Origin: Favolaschia claudopus | Taxonomy: Eukaryota > Basidiomycota > Agaricomycetes > Agaricales > Mycenaceae | Length of the DNA: 64,000 nt | NCBI GenBank assembly: GCA_037176885.1 | Contig: JAWWNJ010000079.1 | Coordinates: 434,001 to 498,000, forward strand | Direction of reading: 5' to 3' | In this document: piece by piece, positions 48,783 to 59,999 of the stretch | Position numbering within the stretch: position 1 is the first letter of the stretch | Layout: the number at the start of each line of letters is the position of its first letter | Made by a program: the position numbers and the translations under genes | The notes under the pieces: generated by a model | Seen by the model: only the letters and a program-made list of their open reading frames with translations | Databases searched by the model: none | Told to the model about the DNA's origin: nothing

Positions 48783-49455
48783 CTCGTCGCAGTCGTCGGC
48801 GCTACAGGCGCTCAAGGCGGGAGCGTCGTCAAAGGGCTAGAAGAATCGGATAGAGCGTACCGCGTCCGTGCATTCACCCGCGACGCGTACGTCGAAGCCT
48901 GTTGCGTAAGGGCTCGTGGAGAAGCAAGGGGGAGTTGATGTGGTTTTACTTACACGGCGTCGCCGGTGGTTGGGAATACGGAGCAGGTGTATGTACAAGG
49001 GTTTCGAGTTTCGAGTTCTTCCTGATGACGAAGACAATCATGATATTAGGATTATTAGGTGGTTACGAATTACTGGGAACATCAGAGCAAGGAAAAAGCG
49101 AGTACATAAACTTACATGCATCTGTACATTGGCATCGAGGAAGTAAACGAAGGAAAGCTGCTTGCTCATCGCGGCCGCGAAAGCCGGCGGCGCCTCGCGA
49201 ATCATCTGGTCCGGCCTCCCGCCGTCCTACGACAAGATCAGCGGCGGCTCAATCGTCGGCGCCCACCATCCGGCGTCCCCTTCATTGACTTACAGGCGGG
49301 TTTCTACGGGACAAACCTCCTCAGGGTGATCCCGCCCCTTCTGATGAAACGGCCCGTACCCGCCACGCTCGCGGTCCCGTTCATCGATATCGCGGAGGAT
49401 TATGGATTGTGGGCGTGGTATATGCTCTATGATGGGCGTGGTATATGCTCTATGA
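48783..49455 (+). pseudogene. NmrA-like protein pseudogene 2, truncated
   Basis: Begins in frame with VAVVGATGAQGGSV and RAFTRDA, then shifts frame. Pieces corresponding to LLGTSEQGK, the EEVNEGKLL region, SRIIWSGLP, VPFIDLQAGFYGTNLL and VPFIDIAEDYGLW follow in different frames. There is no ATG in the homologous place: the upstream sequence joins the promoter-like block shared with 31320 directly to the coding part. The 3' part ends in a tandem duplication of GGGCGTGGTATATGCTCTAT and is cut by the retrotransposon at 49456. Confidence 0.8.
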
Positions 49456-49469
49456 ACAATTGTCTGCAC
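49456..49469 (+). repeat. target-site duplication, left copy
   Basis: ACAATTGTCTGCAC, identical to 52011-52024, marks the 5' boundary of the retrotransposon insertion. Confidence 0.9.
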
Positions 49470-51838
49470 GGAATAGCGTACCTTATATCAAGCCTTGGCC
49501 TGAAACGCTAGATAAGATCCGTAACGACTTTGAAAGATGGAGCGTAACTGAGCCTAGTTTGGAAGGCAAACGTCATATTATTAACATGTTCGCCGGGGGG
49601 AGATCGCAGTACTTAACCAGAGTCCAGGGTATGCCCAAACATATCGAAGAGTCCTTGCAGAAAATGATTCGAGACTTCTTGTGGGACGGGAAAAAGTCGA
49701 GGGTGTCAAGTGAGGCAATGTCTGCAAGCACGGACACCGGTGGTAAACAAATTCTAGACATAGTGGCCAGGAACGAGGCCATAGACCTATGGAACCTACA
49801 ATCATACCTCGTTCAGGATGCAAGCCGGGCTTCGTGGTGCTTCTTCGTTGACTCCCTGCTAACGAATTGGTTAGAATCCAGCTATATTAAAATTCCGAAA
49901 GGGCAAGTGCAAAATGTATTCATACAAAATATCCACCTACCAATATCTCCGCGAACTCCGTTACCCGAACAAATTCGACGAATGATAAGGACGGCGCAGA
50001 AATACAATCTCACGTTTACTGGACTAAGTATTAGCCAAGAAATTCAATTGAACATGCCGATGTGGAGGCACCCTGGTGTAAATAAAACAGCTTACGAGGC
50101 AGCTTGCAGACGGCGCTCTGCTGCATGTCTACGGTTGAAGCACGATGTGCGAACTGTTGACCACACTTTGATGATAGCCTCTCGCCGAACAGTGGTGGCG
50201 AATAGGCCCCATTCGATCAATCCATCAGGGATAGCGCGACAGAATTGCGGATGCCCGGCGTGTCGACGAGACCGTAACGAGCTGGGATGTAGCAATCCCG
50301 GCATATGTATTGAAACCGCGAAAATGCTGATTAACTGCATCTGCCCAAAATGGAACCCTACCGCGTCCAACGGCGCAAACTTTGCCTTGCATGAGAACGA
50401 GATTATTTTAAACCAAATGGCAATACAGATAGACGAACCAAAAACCTTTGACCCCGATATAACATTGAGGAACTTACAAGATGGCTTCCGTATTTTTGCT
50501 TTTGAGGAATACCGGCCGAACCTCGAAGCTCGAAGACTGACGTTCAATGGAAATAACATCCATCCGCCGACAACATACTACCTTCATCCAGTGATTATAA
50601 ACAGCGGACAGCTAGACGCGTGCATTCTGCTAAGGATCGTGTCATCAATAAACTCTAACGATAACGAAACGGAGGATCTACGCTTGACTTTTGATGATTC
50701 AAGTATTCCTGGGACACGAGAAAGTGGACTTCTTGGCGGAATCTTGCACATAATCCACTCTAATCCAAAGAATGTTGAACTGATAATTTGTGAATCCTCG
50801 GATTTTCTGGTCAGTAGTATGGTTATGAACCGAACTTCTTTCGAAAACGACCTTCTCCATCCATGCGCTAAACTTTTCAGGGCCGTATTCGCAGGTCTTA
50901 AGGAACATGTACAACACATTCACTTTATGCAAATTTCCGATAAGGAGAACAGAGCGAAAGGACGGTTAAATCCGTTTGCTGAGCCCTTAGAAATAGACAC
51001 GCAGATTGATTTGATGTTCGAAAGCCCGGGTATCCTGCTGAAAACAGGGTCTCAGCGTATGTTCAACAAAATCATCAGAGAACGGGCAAAAATTCCCCAC
51101 CGGGACTCTACATTTGTCAATCTCGACCGTATCCGGTGCGCGATTCACGAAGCATGCGGCTTCATGCCGACCGATGAGTCCATTTGGAAGTCAATCCGTT
51201 CGCTTACATTTGAAAGATTGACGCGTGAATTCTACTGGAAATGCTTGCATAATACCTTTAGAGTCGGGGACTTTTGGACACATGTTGGCGGGTCCGAATT
51301 TTTCGGCCGTTGCCCCACCTGTAATGTCCCCGAATCGCTGGAACACATTGCTTTGGAATGTAACGCACCAGGGCAAGCTGAGATATGGAATTTAGCACAT
51401 CGATTATGGCGGATGAAGTACCCTGACTGGCCTAAATTAAGCTGGGGTCTAATACTCGGATGTAACGTTATGAAATTCAAGTCAGTCAAAGGCAAATCAA
51501 TGAAACACAAAGGCAGATTATTTGCAATCCTCGTCTCTGTATCCTGGCATGTAATCTGGAGACTGAGAGTTGACAGAGTAATCACGAATCCAGGGAAGAC
51601 ACACCAATATTCGGCCATTCACAACCAATGGCTGAGTGCGGTCAATCAAGTCTTAAATCGAGACAGAATCTTGACCGACAAATTTAAATTTGGCCGAAGT
51701 GCATTCAGTAAAGAACTGATTCTGAATACCTGGAGTGGCCTATTGATAGATGAGCAGGCGCTGCCGGATGACTGGACGAATATCAGGGGGGTTTTAGTGG
51801 GTATACGGCCGTATACCGTGAAAATTGGAGTCGGCTGA
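49470..51838 (+). CDS. C-terminal part of LINE polyprotein (RT thumb, RNase H-like, zf-RVT)
   Basis: An uninterrupted frame of 788 codons plus stop. GGRSQYLTRVQGMPKHIEES with DFLWDGKKSRV and IVARNEAIDLWNLQSYL is the region just after the reverse-transcriptase palm in agaricomycete LINEs. A middle region with a CGCPACRRDRNELGC cluster follows, then an RNase H-like stretch in which the usual TDS motif reads CESSD. Last is a zinc-binding segment FFGRCPTCNVPESLEHIALEC with WNLAHRLW, typical of zf-RVT. The palm domain with the catalytic Asp pair is missing, so the product cannot mobilise itself. An ATG at 49445 in frame belongs to the flanking NmrA relic, not to the element. Confidence 0.85.
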
Positions 51839-52010
51839 AATCGGCGCCGTGAGTCCCACACTGGTAATTTGACGTGCGTAATGGCATTTCCTCCCGGACA
51901 CCTTCCCGGCAAATTCTGGCCATAAACCAGAGAACAAAGTGAACGACTTGGAAAGCTTCTGCCGCCTGAGTATCGTTTGGTTCAATCCAACACTCCAAAA
52001 AAAAAAAAAA
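49470..52010 (+). mobile_element. 5'-truncated non-LTR retrotransposon (LINE)
   Basis: The insert of 2.54 kb is bounded by identical 14-bp direct repeats and ends in a run of 15 A residues (51996-52010), the hallmarks of target-primed reverse transcription. It contains only the 3' part of the element: the thumb region of reverse transcriptase, a decayed RNase H-like region and a zinc-binding C-terminus. The perfect target repeats and one uninterrupted frame indicate a recent insertion. Confidence 0.93.
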
Positions 52011-52024
52011 ACAATTGTCTGCAC
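52011..52024 (+). repeat. target-site duplication, right copy
   Basis: ACAATTGTCTGCAC directly after the poly-A run, identical to 49456-49469. Confidence 0.9.
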
Positions 52025-52129
52025 ACGAGAGATCGGTTATGTACCGGTCTAACGCCCGAAGGCTTGCTCTGAGGAGGATGAAAGCCAGTTGATGAGAGTG
52101 GTGGAGGAGAGACCGGTCCAGGCGGGGAC

Positions 52130-52940
52130 GGATTGATGGCAACACAACACAAATAAACACCGCTTGTCTGTGATTCGCATCTTGACTCGAACTTCCATCT
52201 TCATCCGCTCTTTTGCACTTGCCTCACCCATTCATGAGGGCACCATTCCCAATCCGTGGAGGTGCAAAGAGTCGCTGCTGCCGCAGAGTATGGCGAGACC
52301 GAGTTGAAGGTTTGTCCCCTTCAAGTTTGTGGCCGTTTTTCGCCGATGCTGAACTTTAGCCTTTAACGGAGCATAGATATATCGAAACCTGAAATTCGTC
52401 GCCTTGCTCGGAGCAGTGGGGTGAAACGAACCTCAAATCTGATGTACGCCGAAATTCGAGGGGATTTGAAAGCCTATCTCCACACTATTGCTCGAGAAGC
52501 GATCGCATATTCCGACCACAGGAGGCGGGATACTTCGTCAAAGTGGCAGTTCAGGCCCGGTGCTACGTTGAAAGCGGAGGATGTTGCTTGCGCCCTGCGT
52601 CGACGAGGAGGTAGGATCTATGGATATGATTTTTAACGGTCGCGCGAAGGGAAGATGACGATTCGCAACGAACGTGGTGTTTGCATTGCTTTGATTTATG
52701 TATTGCGCTTGGTACAGTGCTTTTGAAACATACCTCTCGCCCTCTCTGACCGCTCCTTTCAATTGGCAACTTAGTTCTCAACATCAAGGTCGACCGGTCA
52801 GTTTCCCTCCCTCGGGCGTCGCAATGTCAGGCAGTGATCGCCTCAATGGCGTATCCAAGACGACACGAAGCACTATTCAGACCAGACTGGTGAAGTATCC
52901 TGAAGTATCTCACTGAGTCCAATCCGACGTCTCAACAGGT
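52130..52940. repeat. segmental duplication, block B
   Basis: Diverged copy of 29200-29960 carrying the decayed H4-like gene and the same flanks (for example ACACAAATAAACACCGCTTG upstream). It lies next to an NmrA relic in an order and orientation different from block A, so the locus was rearranged after or during duplication. Confidence 0.7.
52367..52636 (+). pseudogene. histone H4-like copy, start codon lost
   Basis: Eighty-nine codons continue the H4-like frame (ISKPEIRRLARSSGVKRTS to GRRIYGYDF-type end). A TAA precedes them at 52364-52366, and a 7-nt insertion relative to copy 1 shifts the original ATG out of frame. The internal insertion (SSKWQFRPGAT) is kept. The coding part has no other stop, so it either decayed recently or uses an unseen upstream exon. 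Confidence 0.72.
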
Positions 52941-53118
52941 GTCGACTAGTCTGAGATCGCGCGTAGAAATCGACCATGTCAGCCCCGCCCACCATGCTCA
53001 CAAGTCCACATTATTATGGGCTTAGTCGTAATTCAGATGGAACAAATTTTAAGTAAAGAAGATACAGCATCGACATAATTATAACACAACATGAACGAGC
53101 AAAACGCGCCGTTACTGT

Positions 53119-53515
53119 CTACATGATTATACACGGAACCCCCGAGAGAACAATCGGCTTGGGTGCAGCAGCAGATCCCTCAGGCAAATCTGGTGTCAGC
53201 CATTGACCTGAACAGTAAAATCATCAATATCATGCGTCGGCTTTTCTAGTACTAGTAGTCCTTCTCACCTTCAGCAAAAAGATCTGGGACAGTGATAGCG
53301 ATGGTGAAAATATCAATATCAATCCCGCTCTCAGGCTCTGTGTCGAGGAGTTGGATTGAAGAAGACTGCGGGAGCGGGAAAGCAGTCACAGCGTATTTAT
53401 CTTCTGCCATGATCAATCAGATTGATTATAATACAACAGCAGAAGCAGAACGCATGACGAAGGCATACACACCTTCAGCTGTGAAGATCTTGGTTGTCTG
53501 AGTAATAGTTGCCAT
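53119..53515 (-). CDS. small protein with C-terminal CaaX box (CIIM)
   Basis: Exons 53515-53473, 53403-53269 and 53207-53119 (introns 69 and 61 bp, both phase 1) close in frame to 88 residues. The last four residues are CIIM, a canonical CaaX box with Met at X, which predicts farnesylation, proteolysis and carboxyl methylation. There is no signal peptide or membrane helix. The region before the first intron and the region before the second resemble each other (KIFTAEE...FPLPQ and DLFAEGQ...DLPEG) and are split at the same residue, which suggests an internal exon duplication. Basidiomycete mating pheromone precursors are small CaaX proteins, but most end in A and have an ER-type processing site, which is absent here; a membrane-tethered non-pheromone protein is equally possible. 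A TATA box supports it as a gene. Confidence 0.75.
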
Positions 53516-53567
53516 TGCTTGAGAGACGAGTGGGTTGAATGAGAAGAACGTACGCTCTACCTCTTTG

Positions 53568-53574
53568 ATTTATA
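53568..53574 (-). promoter_or_regulatory. TATA box for the CaaX gene
   Basis: TATAAAT on the minus strand, 53 bp upstream of the ATG at 53515. Confidence 0.55.
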
Positions 53575-53868
53575 GGACGGGTGGGGTTTCCGAGTATCGC
53601 GGGGACGATGATTGTCCGGTGCCCGAGGGTACATCATGCTCTCTACCCGGCACCGAAAACAGCGGAGGAAATGTCCATCAAGTCATATAACCAAGGTTCC
53701 ATCAAGTCAAGTAAGTGCGAGGACAAAACACCGGTGATGCTCATTGGCCGCTACGAATTAAGTAACCGCGGCGGCCGTTCGCTGAGCCCCCCTTGCCGAT
53801 CGGTTCATCCAACGGCCGCTGGAAAGTGGAACCATCATGTAAGTTCGCTCTAGATTATGATACAGTAC

Positions 53869-56800
53869 TCATAAACTCTTAGGCTTAGCCCACGACCGAC
53901 ACTGCTCCACAATCGCCTCCGGCAAAGCCACAGCCCCACCATCCGACGCAGGAAGCGGAATTGCAAGCTGGAATAAGCCTCCGCCCATCATATGCCCTAC
54001 GATGAAAGAAAAAGAAAAAAAGTAAATAAAACCGTCAACCAACCAAACGTGATGGCCAGGAAAACGATATGATACTCACAAACGATATGACAATGGACTG
54101 GTGAATCAAAATCCAAATCAATAGTGAGTTAGTACCTCGTACCAACGTCGATGGATTGTACGCACACGCCCAATACCCCGGATTATCAGCCAAAATGCGG
54201 ATAACCGCCCACCCTCGCGAGGGGACGGTGAAGGTGTCGCGTCTAGAGTACGATTCCGGAGTTAATTTAGTAATGACCCAAAGATCAGTCAGCTTTTTTG
54301 GAAGGAAGGGATTCGTCAATACCTTAATGGAGTCTTGAGATCGAGGTTCGCCGCACTTGTGGCGGGTTTATACCGCCCTCGCCCGCTGCCTAGAATCCAT
54401 GGCTGCATTGCAAAGAAACGAAATCACTCAGTCAAAGCTGGGTAGATGAATCAAAAAATTAAAGCGTGCTTACCGCATACCCGTGTCTGACGAATTAGAT
54501 TTAGGAGAAAAGGAAAACCGCTTGCGTCAGCCAGTTGTGAATGAAATGGTTCGAACAAACGCACAAGTGAAAAGGATGATCTGGTGCAAACAATCAATCA
54601 ATCTCTGTGGATTCCACCTTAGATTGCACGAAGAAAACTCACCTCCATCGTCTAAATTAGTAATAATAAAATCCACAGTCTGATTATATTGCAACGTCGC
54701 AACAAGCTGATCCCTTTCCACCGCAAACCAAACCAAGCCGCATCCGTTAGCTCCACTTGGGGCACAAACAGAGAATGACCAACGCAGCACTCACCCCGGC
54801 CAAACCTTCACCTCCGCCTCCCTCCCCACCCCTCCACCCCCTCCTCCACCTCCCCCTCCACCACGACCACGAGAATACACCCCAACCAAATCCCCAACCC
54901 CACTCGCCTCCCCATTTTCCGGAACCTCCCAACTCGTCCCGTTGATGAAGGACCGCCAGTTCAGCTCGTGTGTGCGCTGGATGGAGAATATGAAGGGGAT
55001 GGTGTGCGCGTTGATGTTGTTGTTGTGAGGTATCGGGCGGCGCGCCGCGTCCGTCGACGGTGGTTTCAGCGCCCATTCATCGAAATGCGGCAGAGCGTAC
55101 CACTCCGCTTCGACGGTGCGGTAGGGGCCCGGGAGTGTTGTCGGTAGCGTGGCTGACGCGGTGGAGGTGGAAGTGGCGGTAGATGCGGACGAGGGTGAGG
55201 GAGTATATCGAAGAATCGCGCGCGCTTCCGGATGTCTTGTCGGGCTGTGTATTTTCTTCAGAAAAAGCACCCACCCTTCGAGGGAGCGAGGAGCGAAAAA
55301 CAAACGTACTTGTCATAAGCGAACTTATCCTCCACCATCACCGCCCTCACCCAAAACGCATCCACCCCATCCTCCTTATCTCCCCTCTCCCTTGCAATCA
55401 ACACGCTATACCGCTGCGCCGGCTGCAGGACCAAATCCCTCACTTTCACAGGCTCGACAGGACTGCCGTCGGCCTCGATAAGAGTGAGGGTGTGGTGGTC
55501 GACGGAGATGCGCAGGGGCGCGAAGGTCCCTGCGTGAATGAGGCGGAGGCGGGTTCTGCTGTAGTCGTCAGAGATGCACTGGCCGTCACAAAAAAGAACA
55601 AAAAGAAGAAGAACCGCGCACGTCCTTCCCTGTTCAACCTGTATCTCGAAATACTTGTTCTCGCGTTGGTCATCGCTCGAAGTATTAGTGTTGGGATATC
55701 CTGGGTTATCTTCGACTCCATGCGTTTCTTGTGGGGTGCGTGCCGCGTGAATCGGGGTGGCAGATCCAGTAGAAAGCCGTCTTGTCTTGTCGTGGTGTGG
55801 CCCGCCGCCAAGCCCGTTGATCGCAACGCGGTCGGGGACGGGTTCGGGGACGGTTTCCATGTCGTGAGACTATGAGGGTGAGATGTGCAAAGAGAGATAA
55901 ATAATGAATGAATGAATGAATCGGGATTCAGAGGAGAAACAACCACGCACGCTGAGATATGTCGGAAGAAGTTCGTCCGCCGGGGTATCGAGAATATCGG
56001 CAAAAGTCAGGACGTGTTCGGCAGTGTAGTTAGTTTGGGCGGTGTTGTGGTCTTGGGGTGAGTGGACGATTATGGGTCCGTAGAGGCCGTCGCTACAAAA
56101 AAAGATGAAAACCAAAGAACCATGAGAGAGAATGAAGCATACGTGTGTTGCATTCCAGTGTGCCCACTACGATGATCAGTGACGGCGGGATGTTACGAGG
56201 AGTATGTTAAACTCACTGCCACCACGTTGTTCCTGTCCAATCTCCGACGGTGAAATTGTAGAGTAGAGTTTTTCCTGGGGGGATTGGGCATTGGGAGATG
56301 CCTGCGGCACCGTCGTAGAACGGAGTTTCCGGAAGCGGTAGCCCGTGCCTGTAGCGAGGTCAGAATTGGAGACAAATAAGAATAAAGATGAATGGTGCAC
56401 GGACCAATGTATTGAACTGAATGACATAAAAAAATAGGAGTTTTCTTCAGAGAGCTGCAGCATGAGACTCAGTACAGTGCGTACGTTCCCTGATCTTTCA
56501 GACCGTTTGTCACGTAGACCTAGCAATTTTGTGTCAACATTTCTCAAGTCAGTATTGCGACTGCTACGTACGTGTATTCGATCATGTGCATTTGCCTCGA
56601 TAACGGGGCCGGGAGAACGACCATTGACCACTACCCTCGTCCTATTGCCGCTTGACTCGGAACTCATTGGAACCGCTGACACCGTCCAATAGTACACGCG
56701 TATTGCGGGCGGTGCGTGCCAGTCAAATTTTGAATCCAAAACGAACGAGTCGTGCACTGTTGTTATCGTCGTAGAGTTCGAGTACGGATAAGCTACCCAG

Positions 56801-57003
56801 GAGGTCATCCAGAGGAGGAAAAGGAATGGGGTAACGACCACCATGAGCGCGAAGATGGCGGAAAATCGTTTTCGTCGGGAAGGCCGCGCCTCCCAGCGTT
56901 CTGGAGCGGAAGGGGCGGCGCGACCGCTGGTGCCGCTGTCCAGGTCTCCCATGAGAAGGGCCTGCTCGTCGTCGGCGTTAGCGTTCGGCCATGGGTCGGG
57001 CAT
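53869..57003 (-). CDS. membrane-anchored multicopper oxidase
   Basis: Sixteen exons close in frame to 708 residues: 57003-56572, 56519-56485, 56416-56405, 56348-56217, 56166-56143, 56092-55951, 55869-55622, 55558-55310, 55244-54795, 54713-54643, 54580-54565, 54486-54474, 54402-54323, 54242-54166, 54097-54080, 53996-53869. An acidic N-terminus and RRKR precede one hydrophobic helix (about 48-70), so it is a type II membrane protein with the enzyme outside. Copper ligands are all present: HWHG (159-162), WWHGH (202-206), HPFHLHG (600-606) and HCHIVWH (662-668). Such oxidases take electrons from phenols, Fe2+ or other donors and reduce O2 to water; the substrate is not predictable. A poly-Gly stretch (about 11 G) precedes KVWPG. 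Exons of 12, 13, 16 and 18 nt cut through the copper motifs. Confidence 0.9.
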
Positions 57004-57681
57004 GGTGGCACTGGCAGCAGACGAGGACGCTGGGAGTGGCGCGTTGGTCGGCTGTCACGGGATTCGGGCCGCATCATCAATCTCTCACGGTCACGCCTAC
57101 CTCTTGACCTCGTACCACCATCATTGTCGACGTAAAATTGTGGAACCTACCAGCAACCCAATGTGCCACTTCGCAAGCGGAATGGGGGGCCACATATTTC
57201 AGTGTTATGTTCTCTGAATCCACCGAACTGTGCTCTGCAAGGACACAATGCCTGTCCTACTGCAGGCCTCCGCGTCCAGGTCCTCCGACTCGTCGGACCG
57301 TCCTCACGCTCGAACCTCTAGTATAGAACTTGGAGGAATGCTTGTGAAAGCTAAATGAAGTTTATAATCTGACCTTGCAGTGGCAGCATAGTACCGCGGG
57401 CTCTCAATATTATGGTGAAACCATGCCGCCTCTTCTCGCATTTGCTGATATCCAGAATCCCGCATTCGCCGGAATCCAGAATGTATGCGCTACCCCCGGC
57501 GTCTCGCGCACATTCTCGTATCTTCATACATGGATCACTCGGCTGTCAGCTTTCAGTACGTTTTTATTCATCACCAGGTATATATCTGAAGTGTATTGAC
57601 CCAAAACAGCTTAATACACTCTCAAGGCAAAAATGCCAATCAATACCTGCCACGATATAAAGGCGTAGCACAATACGTGGC
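57004..57681. other. divergent intergenic region between oxidase and G-alpha
   Basis: About 680 bp between two divergent starts; presumably holds both promoters. No gene supported. Confidence 0.5.
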
Positions 57682-59999
57682 ATGCCGAAGCCTTCGCCGC
57701 TACCTGTCGCATGTATGTTCTCTCTCGATGAAGCGGACCCAATCTCCCAAGCTCTCTCGCCACCACAGAACGAGTCGGACCAGGACAAACAGAATCGCAA
57801 CCTCAGGGAACGCGCGGCGAAGCTGGCATCGGACGAGATAGATGCGCGGCTCAATAAAGAGCGGTTGCAGATCAGAAGAACGCCGAAACCAGTGAAGATA
57901 TTACTTCTGGGTAGGTCCTTGTCTCCCTCTTGCTGTAGGCTGCGAACTGTCGATTGCGGTAGGACAAAGTGAATCTGGTGCGTATCCTTTGCTGGCTTCC
58001 AGCCACACAAAGTGTTCACAAAATATCAGGAAAATCGACAATGCTCAAAAGTGCGTTAAACTGAAATATCCGCCCGGTGCATTCAGTGACTCATTTGTCG
58101 AAAAGACTTCCAACTAATGTGCGAACCGAAGGTCTTTTGGTATTGCACTCCATCCTCGGATCACTGTCTCACCATTCTTTGGTCTTCCAGGCATTCCGTG
58201 CCGAACGTGCTTCGTGGCGTTTAATCATTCACTTAAACGTCAGTCTCCTCAATTAATCGGAATCTCCATTGATATAAACATGAGATTTAGGTGATACGCT
58301 CAACACGTATCATTTTGGACGCCTTAGCATCTACCTCGAGGACACGCTCAGAATATTCGCAATACACTCCACGTTCGAGCTACGCCAGCCAATACTCCAC
58401 ACATTCCACCTCTATCGAAGATCTGGTTTCAGATCTCCTACCACTCCGAACCCGTCTCGCCTCCGTTCTCGAACTTGAAGAAACACTAAGACAGCGGTTG
58501 GCCGCCAGGACTGATTTAGCACCGGATGTGTATCCGGGGCAAGAGAGGTATCAAAACATGGCACAATTAAGCTTTTCTGGTCCATTGAATTCGACAATAC
58601 GCCTGCGGCGTGCAAATCAAGAAATGATTGATGGCTCTTCCGCAGTGCAATGCAACGACGCGGACGACGATTCTGCTCGGATATTATACGAAAGAAGCGC
58701 AGACTTGCTGCAGTTATGGCGGGATCAGACTGTTCATGCCGTGTTGGAACGGCGGAAAATTCGGTTGAGAGAATCAGCTGGGTTGTGAGTCATGTCTTTC
58801 CTTTCGCTATATACGGCACATTATCTGAATCCATCGTAGCTTCTTGGATGAGCTGGAGACTGTTACGTCGCTGCAGTATGTTCCGACGGATGGTAAGTGG
58901 CAGTTTATCCACCCAAACAATCTCGTTGAACTCCTTCAAGGGCATATTTTGCGGGCTCGACTGCGAACATTGGTACGTTCGTCTTATTCGGTTCGTTTTT
59001 AGAAATTAAATTTGTGCAGGGAGTTTCTGAACATCGAATGTTATTGAGCGACCCATGTATTTTCCCTCTGATCCACATCGTCTCATCTCTGACTGATATC
59101 CTTCTCCTAGACGGCGGCATTACCCGCGAATTTCGGCTTTACGACGTTGGCGGCCATCGCTCCATGGCAAGTTTTCTTTTGATTTATCTTTGATGTTTCT
59201 CCCGCTCATTGAAAGCACTGTTGGGGTCTATCAGCGACCGAAATGGGCGCCTTATTTCGATGATATGGATGCCATCATCTTTGTTGTTCCAATATCCGCC
59301 TTCGACCAGGTCCTGGCCGAGGACCACAGTGTTAACCGGCTGGTGTGTGAAGCTCGTCTCTGATTGACCGTTGTCCGTTGAATTCAACCGGAGACGCATA
59401 GGCTGATTCGATTGAACTGTGGACTTCGATTGTCACCAATCAATTACTCCAGAACAGCAATATGATTCTCCTCCTCAACAAAATCGACATCTTGCAGGCC
59501 AAGCTCGCATCCGGTATTCGCTTCGCGGATTATTTCCCGTCTTACGGGCTGCGCCCGAACGATTATGACAGTGTGTCGCGGTGTAAGTTTTTTCGATCCC
59601 TATCTTGCCATACATCCTCATTGACACGCACGCTCGATTCAGACGTGTCCAAAAAATTCAGTGAGTAATTCTTCCGGTGATACCTGACTGACACTAAGCC
59701 CGATTTTAATGGAGACAGCATACTTCAACAACGCTCTCCATCACCTCGTGTATTCTATTGTCAGTGCACCAACGCTATTGTATGTCCCTTCCCGCATATT
59801 AAGTTGTTATAGTTGGTAGTTGGCAGGCACTGACATGACATGATATTGTTCAGGATGCGCAGTCTACGGCGTTTGTTCTCATGGGAAGTGAGTGGGTTTG
59901 GCATTGATTACCGTCTGTTGCGGTCTGACTTTACTTGTTCTATCTGCAGTCAAGGATATGTTGATGAGGTTCAATCTGAAGGAGTCCCTGATTTTGTGA
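57682..59999 (+). CDS. heterotrimeric G-protein alpha subunit, divergent
   Basis: Sixteen exons close in frame to 480 residues: 57682-57910, 57963-57977, 58030-58050, 58106-58131, 58191-58238, 58291-58784, 58840-58892, 58941-58972, 59020-59056, 59111-59166, 59235-59342, 59402-59582, 59643-59660, 59719-59759, 59854-59887, 59950-59999. The GTP loop GQSESGKST is at 77-85, the switch-I Arg in LRARLRTLG near 302, switch II DVGGHRSM at 330-337 and NKID at 399-402. The end is KDMLMRFNLKESLIL. Usual G-alphas have about 353 residues; here a Ser/Tyr-rich insert (about 128-158) and a long helical domain add length. The switch-II Gln needed for GTP hydrolysis is His, and there is no N-terminal MGxxxS for myristoylation. 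The first 11 codons are uncertain (alternative ATG 57715). The intron after ATG at 59166 has a GC donor. Confidence 0.9.

Noticed and set aside
49445..49469. ATG at 49445 as the start of the retrotransposon protein
   Set aside because: It lies in flanking NmrA relic sequence upstream of and within the target-site duplication.
55183..55875. 230-codon plus-strand frame
   Set aside because: Runs antisense through oxidase exons whose splicing and copper motifs are clear.
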